Assembly (NCBI GenBank): GCA_002506015.1
Contig: DAWR01000086.1
Location: 4,025-23,997 of the forward strand
Source: Candidatus Methanogasteraceae archaeon UBA261
Lineage (GTDB): Archaea; Halobacteriota; Methanosarcinia; Methanosarcinales; Methanogasteraceae
Direction of reading: 5' to 3'
DNA: 19,973 nt
Below, in pieces: positions 7,029-15,043 of this stretch (the first letter of the stretch is position 1; every line of letters starts with the position of its first letter). The notes under the pieces are model-generated. The model was not told where the DNA came from. It made no database searches and saw only the letters and a program-made list of their open reading frames with translations. The position numbers and the translations under genes are program-made.

Positions 7029-7600
7029 GCCTGCTCGAACAGGGTTTCGGAGATAATTTTCATCGACTGCTCGCTGACCTCGTCCATGATGGTATCAAAC
7101 GTATGATCCAGCCTGACGGTCCTGTCAACGTTTTCCAGGACGATTCCACCAATGCAGTCGATGTTACCGGCATAGTCGATCTCTGTTAGCGTATCTTCGA
7201 GCAGTTCAGCGCACAATTTCTCAACGGTCGGCTGGTCTTGCTGATTCGAGTAGACTCGCGTGGCAACTCCCTCGTGTGCGCGGATCAGCGACCTGATGAG
7301 TGGCTCGCTGTCAAGTCCGCGAATGCGCTCCAGTGCCCGACGATAGGTCTCGTCCAGTATCTCTTTGCGCGTGTTTAAGGTCATCCTTCGTACCTCGAGA
7401 TTCGCGCCTGAGAGTTCCTGCTTGCGGATGCGCTCTGCTTCAGCCTCGGCGGATGCAACCATCTCGCCGGTTATCCGCTCGCCTGTGCGCTTCGCCTCCT
7501 CGATAATCGTTGAAACCTCGCTATCACGTTCGGAATCGATCGCAGAGACCTGATCCTGTGCACTCTTCAGGATGTCGGAAACAACGTTTTCCAGTCCCAT
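7025..7600 (-). CDS. atpE: A-type ATP synthase subunit E (peripheral stalk)
   Basis: Subunit E forms a heterodimer with subunit H in the peripheral stalks holding the A1 head against the rotor. The 191-residue protein has a charged, coiled-coil N-terminal half (about residues 1-100, rich in Glu, Arg and Ala) and a globular C-terminal domain ending with IDCIGGIVLENVDRTVRLD and a final helix, typical of the family. It starts 2 nt after the atpK stop and overlaps pyrH by 4 nt. atpC, which normally follows atpE in Methanosarcina, is missing. Confidence 0.92.
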   Translation of the reverse strand: MGLENVVSDILKSAQDQVSAIDSERDSEVSTIIEEAKRTGERITGEMVASAEAEAERIRKQELSGANLEVRRMTLNTRKEILDETYRRALERIRGLDSEPLIRSLIRAHEGVATRVYSNQQDQPTVEKLCAELLEDTLTEIDYAGNIDCIGGIVLENVDRTVRLDHTFDTIMDEVSEQSMKIISETLFEQA

Positions 7601-7602
7601 GG

Positions 7603-7857
7603 TTAGATGATCATCATAATCGCGATAACGAATCCAAAGATCACGATGGTTTCCGGAATGACGGTCATAATCAATCCCTTACCAAAGAGCTCTTCCTTCT
7701 CGGTGAATGCTCCGACCGCTGCAGCACCGATATCCTTCTCTGCGATGCCTGATCCGATGCCGGCGAGTCCGACAGCGAGTCCTGCGCCTATTGCAAGCAG
7801 TCCTTTCTGGTTAGCCAGTATCTGTTCAAGCGTTGCTGATGCTATATCTACTGTCAT
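7603..7857 (-). CDS. atpK: A-type ATP synthase subunit K (proteolipid c-ring subunit)
   Basis: This 84-residue proteolipid has two membrane helices (about 19-40 and 60-84). The ion-carrying carboxylate is Glu69 in the second helix (MTVIPETIVIFGF). The glycine-rich first helix (LAIGAGLAVGLAGIGSGIAE) is the packing surface of the c-ring. The size is that of a two-helix c subunit, not the doubled or tripled forms of some methanogens. It lies between atpI and atpE with 2-nt gaps. I do not decide between H+ and Na+ from sequence alone. Confidence 0.95.
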   Translation of the reverse strand: MTVDIASATLEQILANQKGLLAIGAGLAVGLAGIGSGIAEKDIGAAAVGAFTEKEELFGKGLIMTVIPETIVIFGFVIAIMMII

Positions 7858-7859
7858 TG

Positions 7860-9791
7860 TTATTCCTCTGTATATACTCTATTATATCCAAATGGATCGT
7901 AAATTCTGCCCCCGCCTTCGTAGAACTTGGTGAAGAATTCCACGTACTGTAATCTGAGCGCGTGCAGTCCGGGGGCGATCACGCTCAGCGCGGTATTGAT
8001 CGTGTGTCCGAGTATGAACACCGCAACTCCGCCAATGATAAAGAGTCCGCCACTCTCCACAAGCATCCCCGACATCGTGTTGATCGCTGTTGCGATGCCG
8101 ATGGACGACAGACCGACCGCAAGTAGCCTTGAGTACGAAAGCGTGTTGCTGAGTATGGATGGCAGCTCGATTATCGCAACAGCGCCCTCACCCGCGATCA
8201 GCATGCCGATTGCAAGGATCAGCACACATGCGCCAGGGAGCATGCTCGGTATAACGCCCATCATCCCGAACAGGAGGAGGAATGCGCCGAGTTGTAGCAC
8301 CATCCAGCTTACCTTTTCAAGTACCGCTTCTCTCATGCCGTGCTGCTTCAACACATTACGGAATCCTGCGAGGAGCCCTATATTGATATGTATCACACCA
8401 ATTAAGATGGTGAGAATCAGCAGAGTGCTTACAAGATGTGTTCTGTGGATCGGGAACGTGACGAGCTCATCACCCATAGCAGTGAACAAGTCCACAGTGT
8501 GCCACCCCGGAATCAGTCCGGGATGCCCGTGAAGCTCTGCCAGCGGGAATCCAAGAAATTCCCCGTATAATATCCCGAAGAAGAGCGTGGATATGTTACA
8601 GTAGATCAGGACGGTGAAGAGTGAGTTCCATCCTTCTCCATGCAGTTTGGATCTGCCATATAGGGATATTCCAAGCAAAATCAATGCATACCCGATATCT
8701 CCAAGTATCAGTCCGTAGAAGAGTGGGAATGCTATAAATACAAATGTAGTCGGGTCTATCTCGTGATATTTCGGACGGGCATAGAGATTCATGACCGCTT
8801 CGAACGGCTTCACGATCTTAGGGTTGTCGTATTCGATCGGGATATTTGTATCTTCGGCGGCAACCTCATCGGCTGCTTCTTCGCGTAGCGCGATGTGAAC
8901 CCGGTCACCGGTTGCCTCGGAAACTCTCGATTTCATGAGAGTAAACTCATCATCCGGAATCCAGCCATCGATCACAAATGCATGCTCGGACGTTGCAAAG
9001 AAGAGCGGTGCCTCCTTTTTCTGCGTTTCAATGGCGAGCAATTCTTCGCTTGAAAGGATGAACTCCTCATCCTGACTCTTGATAGAATCGATCTCTACCG
9101 ACAATAGTCCGAGGTCCGCTGTGAGTAAATCATGCCGGCTCTCGAGTTCGCTGAGGAGTATATCAGGTACGCCCGATATCTCTGGTATCTTGACCTCCGC
9201 AAATTCGCATTCACTCAGCAAGTGTGAGACATCGTCTCCGTATCTGACCGGAACGAATAGAAGTATAACGCCTGTGTTGCCGACAAAGAGTTGATATTCG
9301 CTCGTGATCTTCTTCAGATCAGTCTCGATATCGGTTCCCTTCTTGATCACTCCGGAAAAGACCTGAAGCGAGTCATATCCCGAGCAAAGATCGAAATCTA
9401 TCGGAATTCCGGAAAAGGGTGTGATGTCATGGGTTTTCGTCTCCACATCCTTCAGGTTCGCCTCGATGTCTGACTTTCTACTCAGTTTCTCTGAAACCGT
9501 GGAATCAAGCGCTTCGAGCTTCTCCTTGAGTCCGGAGGACAGCTGTTTAGCATCGACTGGTCTATGGTACGGATCCCCTATTCCAAGAAAACTTGATATC
9601 GAACGTAATTTCAGGAGATCTTTTGAGTCCTGTTCCGCGCCGGGAAGTGGTTTTCCGATGTTGAAATAACCATCATCCTCATACTCCTCAATATGCAGCC
9701 CATGCAGACTGTGGAGCACCTCGATCGTTTGTTCGAGAACATCCTTGTGCCCGACCAGCAACACTCTACTCATCTGCTTCGGCTTTAGCAT
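7860..9791 (-). CDS. atpI: A-type ATP synthase subunit I (subunit a homologue)
   Basis: Subunit I forms the membrane half-channels beside the c-ring and anchors the peripheral stalks. The 643-residue protein has a long cytoplasmic N-terminal region (about 1-340) with coiled-coil stretches, followed by about seven or eight membrane helices. The family hallmark GDIGYALILLGISLYGRSK lies near residue 369, and FILGHTINTALSVIAPGLHALRLQYVEFF near the C-terminus. I use the ATG at 9791 (MLKPKQMSRVLLVGHKD), because family members begin this way and GAGGG lies about 6 nt upstream. An ATG five codons further upstream is possible. The gene overlaps atpH by 26 nt, suggesting coupled translation. Confidence 0.94.
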   Translation of the reverse strand: MLKPKQMSRVLLVGHKDVLEQTIEVLHSLHGLHIEEYEDDGYFNIGKPLPGAEQDSKDLLKLRSISSFLGIGDPYHRPVDAKQLSSGLKEKLEALDSTVSEKLSRKSDIEANLKDVETKTHDITPFSGIPIDFDLCSGYDSLQVFSGVIKKGTDIETDLKKITSEYQLFVGNTGVILLFVPVRYGDDVSHLLSECEFAEVKIPEISGVPDILLSELESRHDLLTADLGLLSVEIDSIKSQDEEFILSSEELLAIETQKKEAPLFFATSEHAFVIDGWIPDDEFTLMKSRVSEATGDRVHIALREEAADEVAAEDTNIPIEYDNPKIVKPFEAVMNLYARPKYHEIDPTTFVFIAFPLFYGLILGDIGYALILLGISLYGRSKLHGEGWNSLFTVLIYCNISTLFFGILYGEFLGFPLAELHGHPGLIPGWHTVDLFTAMGDELVTFPIHRTHLVSTLLILTILIGVIHINIGLLAGFRNVLKQHGMREAVLEKVSWMVLQLGAFLLLFGMMGVIPSMLPGACVLILAIGMLIAGEGAVAIIELPSILSNTLSYSRLLAVGLSSIGIATAINTMSGMLVESGGLFIIGGVAVFILGHTINTALSVIAPGLHALRLQYVEFFTKFYEGGGRIYDPFGYNRVYTEE

Positions 9792-10110
9792 GAATCGCCC
9801 TCTCAAACTCTACGAGCAAAATATCCACTGCGGTATTGATCCTGCCGGATGCGGCATCCTTCATCGCTTCGGAATCGGCATAACCCTGATCTATGATGCT
9901 CTGCCGATCTGCCAGTACCTTCTTTCTCTCGGTATCTATCAACTGGTCCGCATGATCTCTGGCGCGTACCTCTGCGCTATTTACAATTTCACGCGCCTCT
10001 ACTCTCGCGTCCGCAACTGCCTTTCGCGCAGTCGCATGAGCCTGCTCGACCATCGCTTTCGCATCCGATTCTGCCTGTTTGATCCCTTCGAGGATTTCGC
10101 TTTCACTCAT
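9766..10110 (-). CDS. atpH: A-type ATP synthase subunit H (peripheral stalk coiled coil)
   Basis: Subunit H pairs with subunit E in the peripheral stalk. The protein (about 114 residues) is almost wholly a charged alpha-helical coiled coil, beginning MSESEILEGIKQAESDAKAM, with no membrane segment. I choose the ATG at 10110 because GGGAG lies 5 nt upstream; a GTG four codons earlier overlaps that ribosome binding site. It is the first gene of the atpH-I-K-E run and follows rpoL after 42 nt. Sequence in such coiled coils is weakly conserved, so the call rests on composition, size and position before atpI. Confidence 0.88.
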   Translation of the reverse strand: MSESEILEGIKQAESDAKAMVEQAHATARKAVADARVEAREIVNSAEVRARDHADQLIDTERKKVLADRQSIIDQGYADSEAMKDAASGRINTAVDILLVEFERAIHAKAEADE

Positions 10111-10152
10111 CGATTCTCCCACTGGTATGTGTCTGTTGATAAAACCTTCGTC

Positions 10153-10431
10153 TCAAATGTTTGCCTGACCAACGAAGACGCTCTTGAATTCGTCGCACAG
10201 TGCAACCATCTCGCTGATTGCGTCCCGCGCCGCCTGCAGCGGATCCTTGTCACTGGTGCGGATGTACATGATCGGCTCGCTGATGCCAAGATACTTGATA
10301 TCATAAGTTGCAATCTCGACTGAGTCGTCTTCCAGAAGAGTCGTTTTCAGCAGGTTTAACAGGGTGTGCGTCTCACCCGCAATCTCCATCTCCAGTTCTG
10401 TGTCCGTTTTATTCAGGATTTTCAGATTCAT
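10153..10431 (-). CDS. rpoL: DNA-directed RNA polymerase subunit L (Rpo11)
   Basis: Rpo11 dimerises with Rpo3 to form the assembly platform of archaeal RNA polymerase, like alpha in bacteria. From MNLKILNKTDTELEMEIAGE onward, the 92-residue protein matches the family, including GETHTLLNLLKTTLLED and the later YIRTSDKDPLQAARDAI segment. The frame stays open 24 codons further upstream, but family proteins start at this ATG; GGAG lies 11 nt before it. The gene lies between cca (103 nt upstream) and atpH. The 103-nt gap after cca shows no recognisable gene. Confidence 0.9.
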   Translation of the reverse strand: MNLKILNKTDTELEMEIAGETHTLLNLLKTTLLEDDSVEIATYDIKYLGISEPIMYIRTSDKDPLQAARDAISEMVALCDEFKSVFVGQANI

Positions 10432-10534
10432 TCGTATGTGGGCTCCATATCTCTGTGCTATGCCCTTGTGCCGCGGCATTGAAATACCTTGCGCTTCGGG
10501 CAATTCCCTGTCTCGGATTCCACACCCCCTCCGG

Positions 10535-11911
10535 TTATTTCCTTAAAAACCTGTTCAGAAACTCACAATCAAGCGCATCAGTAATCTCATCGCGTTCGAG
10601 CACCACGCACCCTGCGCGTACGCACTCGCGCAACTGTTTCCCAAGCGCGCATGAAGAGAGCTCTGACTCCAGCAGATCCTTTGCCAATCTGTATTTTCGA
10701 CGAATATCGACCACATACCGACCATCCTCGATGTACACGCCAGAAAATGTGTCTTTAGCCACGAATTTCGCTTTGAATCGCTCTGCATGATTCTGCATGT
10801 ACACCGGCGGTCCGATGTGTTTCTTCAGCGCGGGAAGCTCTCCTGAGACAAGTTCGATCAGCAGCACGACATTCTCAGCAGTCATACCTGCAGGCAGAAC
10901 CGTAGCCGCACTTCCGAGCACAGCAAATTCGCGCTCCGCAAGCATAGAGAGAACGGACTGCTCCATCTTGTACAACTGCGGATACACGATATCCTCAACC
11001 ATGTCAGGAATCTCAAAGACGACTGCAAGAAGATCGGTGCCTCTCGCTGCAATCGCTCCGGTTATCTCCGATTTATCAACAGGGGGGACCGGTTCTGCGA
11101 AGAACCACTCAATTGACGGCTCAGCCAGAAACCCGCGTGCTGCATCCACGAACGTGTAGAACTGGTCAAGCGAGAGCGCTGCTGCGACATTGCGGTTCGG
11201 ATCTGTCGGGTCAATCATACAGAGCGGCTCCCACACACCCCCGGGCGCAATCCCGGCATTCGAATCACGATACGATGTGGAAACTCCGGGCTCAATTGAG
11301 AGACCGTCCCTCCAGTCACATGCGAAAGCGAGCGCCTCGAGAAACGAACCGTAGTGGATGATCAGGAGTTCGCAGAGATATCCGGAAAAGCCGTGCACAC
11401 GGAGTTCGGATCCGTAAACATCGGCACACTTCATAAATCGCTTGAGGAGTAACACGTCATCCTCTAGCCCTCCAATCTTAGACAAGACATATTTGTTGTG
11501 GAATGGAGTACGATCCACCGCTGATTTCAATTCTTTCGCACTTTCTATCCGGTAACACGGAACCAGATCGACCCGGTACCCATCGAATCGAGCATGAACA
11601 TACGGATGCTCAGCATATCGAATTTCATAACTATCTGCACGATTTGCAACAGATTTTGCTATGCGCAACCCATCAACCTTCAGTTCCTCTCTTGACAGCG
11701 TGGTAGGAAACATCAGGAATAAATCCAGGTCATGTTCTCCGGAAATCCATGTTTTCCGTGCCGCAGACCCAACCAGTTCGCATGAAACGCCTTCGTCCTG
11801 AATGTATCCCGCGATCCTGCGTGCAAGCTCTGCAAGTTTGTTGCGTTCTTCAGGACTCGGTTTGATCCTTGCAAGGACGGTGTTTCGGATTGTCCGGATA
11901 TTATCGTGCAT
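10535..11911 (-). CDS. cca: CCA-adding tRNA nucleotidyltransferase, archaeal class I
   Basis: This enzyme adds or repairs the 3' CCA of tRNAs using CTP and ATP without a nucleic acid template. The 458-residue protein has the class I nucleotidyltransferase signature GSAARKTW at about 48, then Asp61-x-Asp63 (HDLDLF) and the third catalytic acid Asp115 in YRVDLVPCY. The central and C-terminal domains (RTPFHNKYV near 134, KRFMKCADVYGSELRVHGFSGYL near 156) are typical of archaeal CCA enzymes. Length is normal. It is read toward rpoL and the atp genes and lies 155 nt downstream of kae1. Confidence 0.95.
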   Translation of the reverse strand: MHDNIRTIRNTVLARIKPSPEERNKLAELARRIAGYIQDEGVSCELVGSAARKTWISGEHDLDLFLMFPTTLSREELKVDGLRIAKSVANRADSYEIRYAEHPYVHARFDGYRVDLVPCYRIESAKELKSAVDRTPFHNKYVLSKIGGLEDDVLLLKRFMKCADVYGSELRVHGFSGYLCELLIIHYGSFLEALAFACDWRDGLSIEPGVSTSYRDSNAGIAPGGVWEPLCMIDPTDPNRNVAAALSLDQFYTFVDAARGFLAEPSIEWFFAEPVPPVDKSEITGAIAARGTDLLAVVFEIPDMVEDIVYPQLYKMEQSVLSMLAEREFAVLGSAATVLPAGMTAENVVLLIELVSGELPALKKHIGPPVYMQNHAERFKAKFVAKDTFSGVYIEDGRYVVDIRRKYRLAKDLLESELSSCALGKQLRECVRAGCVVLERDEITDALDCEFLNRFLRK

Positions 11912-12010
11912 TGTGTTTTACGCCTTTGTCTATGCTGATATTGATTTCTATGCGCGCTTATGGTTCTTTAATGCTCCATCACAGCGAAACGGACGCTCGC
12001 GAACCTCTAC

Positions 12011-12037
12011 GGGGGTGGGGCTGTGGGGGCTGAGGGG
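12011..12037 (+). other. Four-tract G-quadruplex-type motif between kae1 and cca
   Basis: Four G runs, of 5, 4, 5 and 4 (12011-12015, 12017-12020, 12025-12029, 12034-12037), are separated by loops of 1, 4 and 4 nt. The motif is on the strand opposite the coding strand of kae1 and cca, just after the kae1 stop. It could pause polymerase or mark the 3' end of the kae1 transcript. Confidence 0.5.
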
Positions 12038-12066
12038 CCCAGGATAACTCCGGGGCGCAATGAATA

Positions 12067-13041
12067 TTATTTCCACGTCACATCGACCTGATCCGGTCGA
12101 TAGTCCGGTATCACCATCGATTCCTCAATCGGAAGCGACTCGCCGCTCGCAAGCATCAGAAGCCCGGTGTATGCGATCATTGTGCCATTATCACCCATGA
12201 ATCTCTTCTCCGGGACATGGAATTTTGCACCCCTATCCGCGCACATAATCTCAAGCATCTCGCGAAGACGCGTGTTTGCACCAACGCCGCCTGCGAGCAG
12301 CACATCGTTCTTCTCGGTGTGCGCAACCGCACGCTCGGTAACCTCAACAAGCATGGCAAACGCAGTCTCCTGAAGTGAGAAGCAGACGTTGGCGAGAGAA
12401 TGCTTCTTCAGTGCCTCTTTTGCAGCGGTCATGAGACCTGAAAACGAAAAATCCATCCCCTTCACACTGTACGGAAGTGGAATATACTCCGTTGCAGCCA
12501 GTGCCTCGCTCTCGATCTTGGGTCCGCCCGGATGCGAGAACCCCGCATGTCTTGCGAATTTGTCAAGAGCGTTTCCGATGCCGATATCAAGCGTCTCTCC
12601 GAAGATGCGGTACCTGCCGCCCCGGTACGCAAGCACCTGCGAGTTTGCGCCGCTCACATAGAGCATGACCGGATCATCGATTCCGCACTGCCACCTGCCG
12701 ATCTCAAGATGTGCGACGCAGTGGTTAACGCCTATGAGGGGCACATTGAGCGAGAGTGCCAGTGCGCGGGCTGCTGTTGCAACCGTCCTGAGGCAGGGTC
12801 CCAGCCCTGGTCCCTGTGAGAACGCAATACCGTCGATCTGTGCATCTCCTGCCGACTTAATCGCTTTTCTGATGACTGACGCGATGTGGGCGGCGTGGTG
12901 CTGCGCTGCTTCCCGCGGGTGGATGCCGCCGGTTGCTGGCTGGTATGTTGCGGTCGCCTCTGCGAGGACACCCTCTTCGGTCACGATTCCCGCGGAGAGG
13001 TTCCACGCGGTGCCCTCGATTCCGAGAATGGTTTGGTGCAT
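12067..13041 (-). CDS. kae1: tRNA threonylcarbamoyladenosine synthase Kae1 (intact copy, no Bud32 fusion)
   Basis: Kae1 is the catalytic subunit of KEOPS, which transfers threonylcarbamoyl to A37 of ANN-decoding tRNAs. The 324-residue ASKHA-fold protein begins MHQTILGIEGTAWNLSAGIV. It has the metal-binding His107-x3-His111 (NHCVAH), the GANSQVLAYRGGRYRIFGETLDIG stretch (131-154) and Asp284 in FMGDNG, so all key residues are present. It ends DQVDVTWK at the point where a fused Bud32 kinase begins in many methanogens, and no kinase gene is in the window. No GGAGG precedes the ATG. This is the only complete copy; three truncated copies lie upstream on the same strand. Confidence 0.95.
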   Translation of the reverse strand: MHQTILGIEGTAWNLSAGIVTEEGVLAEATATYQPATGGIHPREAAQHHAAHIASVIRKAIKSAGDAQIDGIAFSQGPGLGPCLRTVATAARALALSLNVPLIGVNHCVAHLEIGRWQCGIDDPVMLYVSGANSQVLAYRGGRYRIFGETLDIGIGNALDKFARHAGFSHPGGPKIESEALAATEYIPLPYSVKGMDFSFSGLMTAAKEALKKHSLANVCFSLQETAFAMLVEVTERAVAHTEKNDVLLAGGVGANTRLREMLEIMCADRGAKFHVPEKRFMGDNGTMIAYTGLLMLASGESLPIEESMVIPDYRPDQVDVTWK

Positions 13042-13286
13042 TGTTCTGGTTGTATGGTTGTGGCAGGGGGTAAAGGTATCATGATCGTTCGAACGCCTGC
13101 GCCTGTGGACGCGTCTGTTACGCGATCCGGAAGGATGGGTGGCCGGACTCTTGCGCTTCAGTTGTGTGCAAGTACATGCTGCGGGCGCAGATGCGCTGTT
13201 CTGGCATGCGCGGGTCAGATGAAATGTCGTGTCTCGATCCTGGCGCGGCGCCGTCGTGGATTCGATAAAGGATAGAAGCGGGTTGG
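13042..13286 (-). repeat. Block I1: kae1-upstream spacer, reference copy
   Basis: This spacer separates the intact kae1 from the surface-protein fragment S1. Parts of it recur at 14872-15043 (clearest), 15686-15852 and 18225-18392. Shared landmarks include GACGCGTCTGTTACGCGATC, CTTGCGCTTCAGTTGTGTG and GCGGGCGCAGATG. It must carry the kae1 promoter, but no strong TATA box is obvious. Confidence 0.65.
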
Positions 13287-13553
13287 TTAAACTTTCTTCT
13301 AATCCTGATCATCCCGATAACACCAGACCGATCAGAGTGATGATTCCTGCCGGGGCGAGGGCTGGAACTGATACTGGCGGGGTGGGTGGTGCGTCAGTAA
13401 CCACGATAAAGCCGGGCGATCCGCTGTCCAGCCCATCTGTTGCTGCGTTGTAGACGCCGTTTCGGTTCGCATCGATTATGATATCGTAATGCCCTGGTAT
13501 GAGCCGGGCGTGCCAGACGAGCACTGTACCCATTCACGGTCTCGACCGAACCC
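13287..13553 (-). pseudogene. Fragment S1 of a membrane-anchored surface-protein gene (3' end, frameshifted)
   Basis: Read on the minus strand, this encodes the end of an extracellular domain (LVWHARLIPGHYDIIIDANR, then DGLDSGSPGFIVV), a Pro-rich linker, and an anchor starting VPALAPAGIITLIGLVLS. A one-base shift at the end of the helix separates the basic tail MIRIRRKFN, and the stop after RRKFN is lost. A further deletion and shift break the frame near VETV. The 5' part of the gene is absent. The anchor followed by arginines is the usual ending of cell-surface proteins in Methanosarcinales-related archaea. Confidence 0.65.
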
Positions 13554-13575
13554 AGAAAAGCGAATCCGTAATTCC

Positions 13576-14007
13576 TTATCTCAGTTCCATTAGAACTTTA
13601 TCCACTTCTTCTATCAGATAATATGCTTTGAGTCCGTATTTTTTAGCATTGTTGACCATGATTCTATCGTTGGAGATCAGAATTGAATTGGTTAGCTCAG
13701 AAGTTGCAATGAAATAGGAATCTATGGCTCTGCAATGGGTCTCAAAAGCTATGTCTAATGCCACGTCAAAAAGTTCATTTTCCGACACAACATTAATAAA
13801 ATTCAGGATGTTAAAAACTCTTTTCACTTCGCCCCTTCTCTTAAACCTGCTCAGAACTCCAACCAGTTCCACGATAAATGTTCTCGGCTCAAACACATCA
13901 AAATTCTGATTGGTTGCTATTTTGACAATCTCCCTTGCGTGAGCATTTCTTTTCTCTGTCGCTGGGATCAGAGCATCTATGTAAATTGAAGTATCGAAAA
14001 CTATCAT
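13576..14007 (-). CDS. PIN-domain ribonuclease toxin (VapC family)
   Basis: This 143-residue PIN protein has the four expected acidic residues: Asp5 (FDTSIYID), Glu47 (FIVELVGVL), Asp96 (AIDSYF) and Asp114 (ISNDRIM). PIN toxins of this type cleave RNA, often tRNA or rRNA, when their antitoxin is lost. The ATG directly abuts the TAG of the upstream antitoxin gene, with AGGAGA inside that gene's end as ribosome binding site, so the two form an operon. The DNA is more AT-rich than the flanking kae1-derived blocks, consistent with transfer. It is the toxin of cassette A and lies between S1 and S2. Confidence 0.85.
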   Translation of the reverse strand: MIVFDTSIYIDALIPATEKRNAHAREIVKIATNQNFDVFEPRTFIVELVGVLSRFKRRGEVKRVFNILNFINVVSENELFDVALDIAFETHCRAIDSYFIATSELTNSILISNDRIMVNNAKKYGLKAYYLIEEVDKVLMELR

Positions 14008-14202
14008 CTATCTCCTATTCTCCAGTAGAGTTTTTAACGGGTCTTCTTTCATATCCCCAAACATCCCGGATAAATCCTCAATTACCTCATACAGCCCTTC
14101 TGATTCTATCCTCAGCCTCAATTTAGTTTTCTCAGGAAAATCGACTCTTTGTAACGGCTTAAACACGCCTCTTTCATACATAACCTCGATTGTTTTTGAC
14201 AT
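14008..14202 (-). CDS. Antitoxin of the DUF104 (AF2212-like) family
   Basis: This 64-residue protein starts MSKTIEVMYERGVFKPLQRV, the typical opening of DUF104 antitoxins, which are small beta-rich proteins encoded before PIN toxins in archaea. An acidic helix follows (YEVIEDLSGMFGDMKEDPLK), probably the toxin-binding segment. I choose the ATG at 14202, because GGTGGAGGT lies about 8 nt upstream and homologues start there, although the frame is open upstream. The gene is coupled to vapC with no gap. The 58 nt between it and the S2 stop contain a possible TATA (CTTTTTAC), so the cassette may have its own promoter. Confidence 0.8.
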   Translation of the reverse strand: MSKTIEVMYERGVFKPLQRVDFPEKTKLRLRIESEGLYEVIEDLSGMFGDMKEDPLKTLLENRR

Positions 14203-14260
14203 CTTATGATACCTCCACCTTTCTTTTGCCATTGCGCGGGTAAAAAGTCTTTCCTGTGCA

Positions 14261-14410
14261 TCAGCTGAACATTCGTCCGATCCTGCTAACACCAACAACG
14301 CATAGCACGTCGATCAGAGCGATGATTCTTGGCGGTGTGGGCACCGGAACCGATACCAGCGGTGTGCCAGCGATCACGACAAAGCCATGCGATCCACTGT
14401 CCACCCCATC
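14261..14410 (-). pseudogene. Fragment S2: surface-protein tail joined to kae1 copy 2
   Basis: The minus strand reads VDSGSHGFVVIAGTPL, a Pro-rich linker, an anchor (RIIALIDVLCVVGVSRIGR) and a natural-looking stop after MFS. It matches the end of the surface protein in S1 and S3. Its 5' side is joined directly to kae1 copy 2 at the codons for DGLDS, out of frame with the kae1 reading frame. An Asp and a Pro-Arg substitution inside the helix suggest decay. Confidence 0.65.
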
Positions 14411-14871
14411 CGATGTCAAGCGTCGCCCCGAATATCCGGTATCTGCCGCCCCGGTATGCCAACACCTGCGAGTTTGCGCCACTCACATAGAGCATGACCG
14501 GATCATCGATTCCACACTGCCACCTGCCGATCTCAAGATGTGCGACGCAATGGTTAACACCTATGAGGGGCACATCGAGCGAGAGTGCCAGTGCGCGGGC
14601 TGCTGTTGCAACCGTCCTGAGGCAGGGTCCCAGCCCGGGTCCCTGTGAGAACGCAATGCCGTCGATCTGTGCATCCCCTGCCGACTTGATCGCTTTCCTG
14701 ATCACGGATGTGATGTGGGCGGCGTGGTGCTGTGCAGCTTCCCGCGGGTGGATTCCGCCGGTCTTTGGCTGGTATGTTGCGGTTGCCTCTGCGAGGACGC
14801 CCTCTTCGGTCACGATTCCCTGCTGCGAGGTTCCACGCGGTGCCCTCGATTCCAATGATGGTTCGGTGCAT
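14411..14871 (-). pseudogene. Truncated kae1 copy 2 (codons 1 to about 153)
   Basis: The copy starts with MHRTIIGIEGTAWNLAAG, then shifts by one base relative to intact kae1: the intact gene has eight bases (TCCGCGGG) where the copy has nine (GCAGCAGGG). Downstream, the shifted frame is otherwise open and nearly identical to Kae1 (about four differences in 135 residues). The copy ends after GATLDIG, where it is fused to surface-protein sequence. It lacks the C-terminal half with the FMGDNG aspartate, so it cannot be a working Kae1. An open frame from 15026 crosses it and could express a fragment. Confidence 0.85.
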
Positions 14872-15043
14872 TGTTCTGGTGTGTATTGTTCTGGTGTGTT
14901 ATGGTGGGGGTGGGTGGTGAAGGTGTTGTGGCTGTTCAAGCGCTTGCGCCTGTTGACACGTCTGCTTTGTGTGATCTGGCAGGATGGGTGGCTGGACTCT
15001 TGCGCTTCAGTTGTGTGTAAGTTCATGCCGCGGGCGCAGATGT
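14872..15043 (-). repeat. Block I2: second copy of the kae1-upstream spacer
   Basis: This closely matches block I1, including GGATGGGTGGCTGGACTCTT, CTTGCGCTTCAGTTGTGTG and GCGGGCGCAGATG. Next to the kae1 start it has a 15-nt tandem duplication, ATTGTTCTGGTGTGT, at 14870-14884 and 14885-14899, absent from I1. It follows copy 2 of kae1 in the same order as I1 follows intact kae1. Confidence 0.65.

Noticed and set aside
10153..10503. First taken as the KEOPS subunit Pcc1 because of its size and nearness to kae1
   Set aside because: GETHTLLNLLKTTLLED and the YIRT segment match RNA polymerase subunit L; no Pcc1 is present in the window.
12886..13275. Plus-strand open frames over kae1 and its copies (also 14494-15123, 16144-16605)
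   Set aside because: They are antisense shadows of kae1-derived sequence, with low-complexity Cys/Arg/Trp-rich translations and no ribosome binding sites.
14286..15026. 246-residue open frame with strong Kae1 similarity as a second functional Kae1
   Set aside because: It lacks the true N-terminus because of a frameshift, lacks the C-terminal half, and ends in out-of-frame surface-gene sequence.
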